A stretch of DNA of 6,455 bases from Planctomycetota bacterium (GTDB lineage Bacteria; Planctomycetota; Phycisphaerae; Sedimentisphaerales; SG8-4): NCBI GenBank assembly GCA_030607345.1, contig JAUWKC010000104.1:1-6455 (forward strand), read 5' to 3'. The notes under the pieces were generated by a model that worked only from the letters and a program-made list of their open reading frames with translations, did no database searches and had not been told where the DNA came from. Shown here piece by piece: positions 5,814-6,455 of this stretch. How positions within the stretch are numbered: position 1 is the first letter of the stretch; every line of letters starts with the position of its first letter. The translations under genes were made by a program, and so were the position numbers.

Positions 5814-6455
5814 TTATTTACGACGACGCAGGAGGAACAGACCACCAAGGCCAAGTAAAGCAACGGTCATTGGCTCCGGGACTTGATAGATGACCAGGTC
5901 GCCGAGGTCTTCTTCAACCATAGCCGCCCATACCCAGCTACCGCCGGAGGCGGTCTTCTCATACTCTGCATACTCCGACAGGCCGTTGAGGGTCAGGTCG
6001 ATAACAACAGGGTCGCCCGGTCCGTCGCAGTGCAGCAGCAGGTTCCAGATAATGTCCACTTCGCCCGGTCCAATGGGCGTAAGGGCAATACCTGTCATCT
6101 GGCCGATGGCATTATCTTCGATACCGGTCCAGTTAAAGAAGCTCAGGCCTGCATTGACACCCAAGTCCGGGTTACCGGAGAGGTCCTCACCGACCGAGAG
6201 GGTAGCCGGACCGGTCACATCGAGGTCGATGTCCAAACCGGACAGATAGTACCCGTCATAAGCTGGCATCGGGTCTTCTCCCATATAGAACGGGTTGTTC
6301 TCGAGGACAATCGCCAGTCCGATGGTGGCGCTTTCCTCCAAGGGGTCCTGCGGGCCACCGAGCCGGCCGCCACTTTGGGCGATGTCAACCGGCACAACCT
6401 TCAACACAGCCGCACCGGCAATGTTGACCACTGCAAAAAACGTCAACAAACCTAA
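5814..6455 (-). CDS. Secreted PEP-CTERM sorting-domain protein (5' end outside window)
   Basis: The frame stays open to the right edge (213 visible residues). The first in-frame start-like codon, TTG at 6449, lies within the hydrophobic core of a signal peptide, so the true start is probably a few codons beyond the window. The visible hydrophobic segment ends at AGA (residues 13-15), a likely Sec cleavage site. The mature part is acidic and rich in Gly, Asp, Leu, Ile and Val, with alternating stretches suggesting a beta-sandwich; a cohesin-like fold is a guess. The last 22 residues are the PEP-CTERM tail: VPEP, a hydrophobic helix rich in Leu and Gly, then RRRK. Such tails are recognised by exosortase (EpsH/XrtA family), which moves the protein to the cell surface or extracellular matrix. 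The gene ends 24 nt from the bidirectional terminator. Function of the mature domain is unknown. Confidence 0.92.
   Translation of the reverse strand, partial: LGLLTFFAVVNIAGAAVLKVVPVDIAQSGGRLGGPQDPLEESATIGLAIVLENNPFYMGEDPMPAYDGYYLSGLDIDLDVTGPATLSVGEDLSGNPDLGVNAGLSFFNWTGIEDNAIGQMTGIALTPIGPGEVDIIWNLLLHCDGPGDPVVIDLTLNGLSEYAEYEKTASGGSWVWAAMVEEDLGDLVIYQVPEPMTVALLGLGGLFLLRRRK

Noticed and set aside
5639..5893. 84-codon plus frame overlapping the solute-binding stop as ATGA
   Set aside because: The overlap looks like coupling, but the frame runs through the intrinsic terminator into the antisense of the PEP-CTERM gene and has no domain or membrane segment expected of a permease.
5883..6455. Plus-strand open frame of 190 codons
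   Set aside because: It is antisense to the PEP-CTERM gene and resembles no family.

Overview
The window looks like chromosomal DNA from a planctomycete, most likely of the Phycisphaerae/Sedimentisphaerales type. The grounds are a short secreted protein ending in a PEP-CTERM sorting tail, an ECF sigma-factor operon whose last gene carries the short secretin/TonB-N-terminus-like motif common in planctomycete secreted proteins, moderate GC content, and weak Shine-Dalgarno usage at some starts. The assignment is an inference from gene content; no marker gene is present.

Left part (1-2110, minus strand): a tightly packed three-gene operon reads right to left. It encodes an ECF-type RNA polymerase sigma factor, then a one-pass membrane protein with a periplasmic coiled coil and a TPR-like tail, then an exported protein that runs off the left edge. 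The second gene starts 3 nt after the sigma stop, with its Shine-Dalgarno inside the sigma gene; the third overlaps the second by ATGA. The layout suggests a sigma factor, a membrane partner in the anti-sigma position, and an envelope protein made together.

Middle (2111-2686): a gene-sparse stretch. It contains a perfect 8-bp inverted repeat, a tRNA-Arg (anticodon TCG) on the minus strand with its own consensus-like promoter, and a divergent consensus-like promoter facing right. A short imperfect palindrome lies just upstream of the right-facing promoter.

Right part, plus strand (2687-5642): a secreted protein of unknown function with a HEAT-like helical segment, followed after 76 nt by a membrane-anchored or lipoprotein family-5 (Dpp/Opp-type) extracellular solute-binding protein. 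No permease or ATPase gene is present, so the binding protein is an orphan within this window. Its Shine-Dalgarno lies in the loop of a 7-bp hairpin.

Right end: a strong bidirectional terminator (10-bp GC-containing stem flanked by A9 and T7) separates the binding-protein gene from a convergent PEP-CTERM protein gene whose start lies beyond the right edge.

I see no CRISPR array, insertion sequence, phage gene or clearly new system. The sigma / membrane / secreted-protein cassette is the best candidate for further attention.
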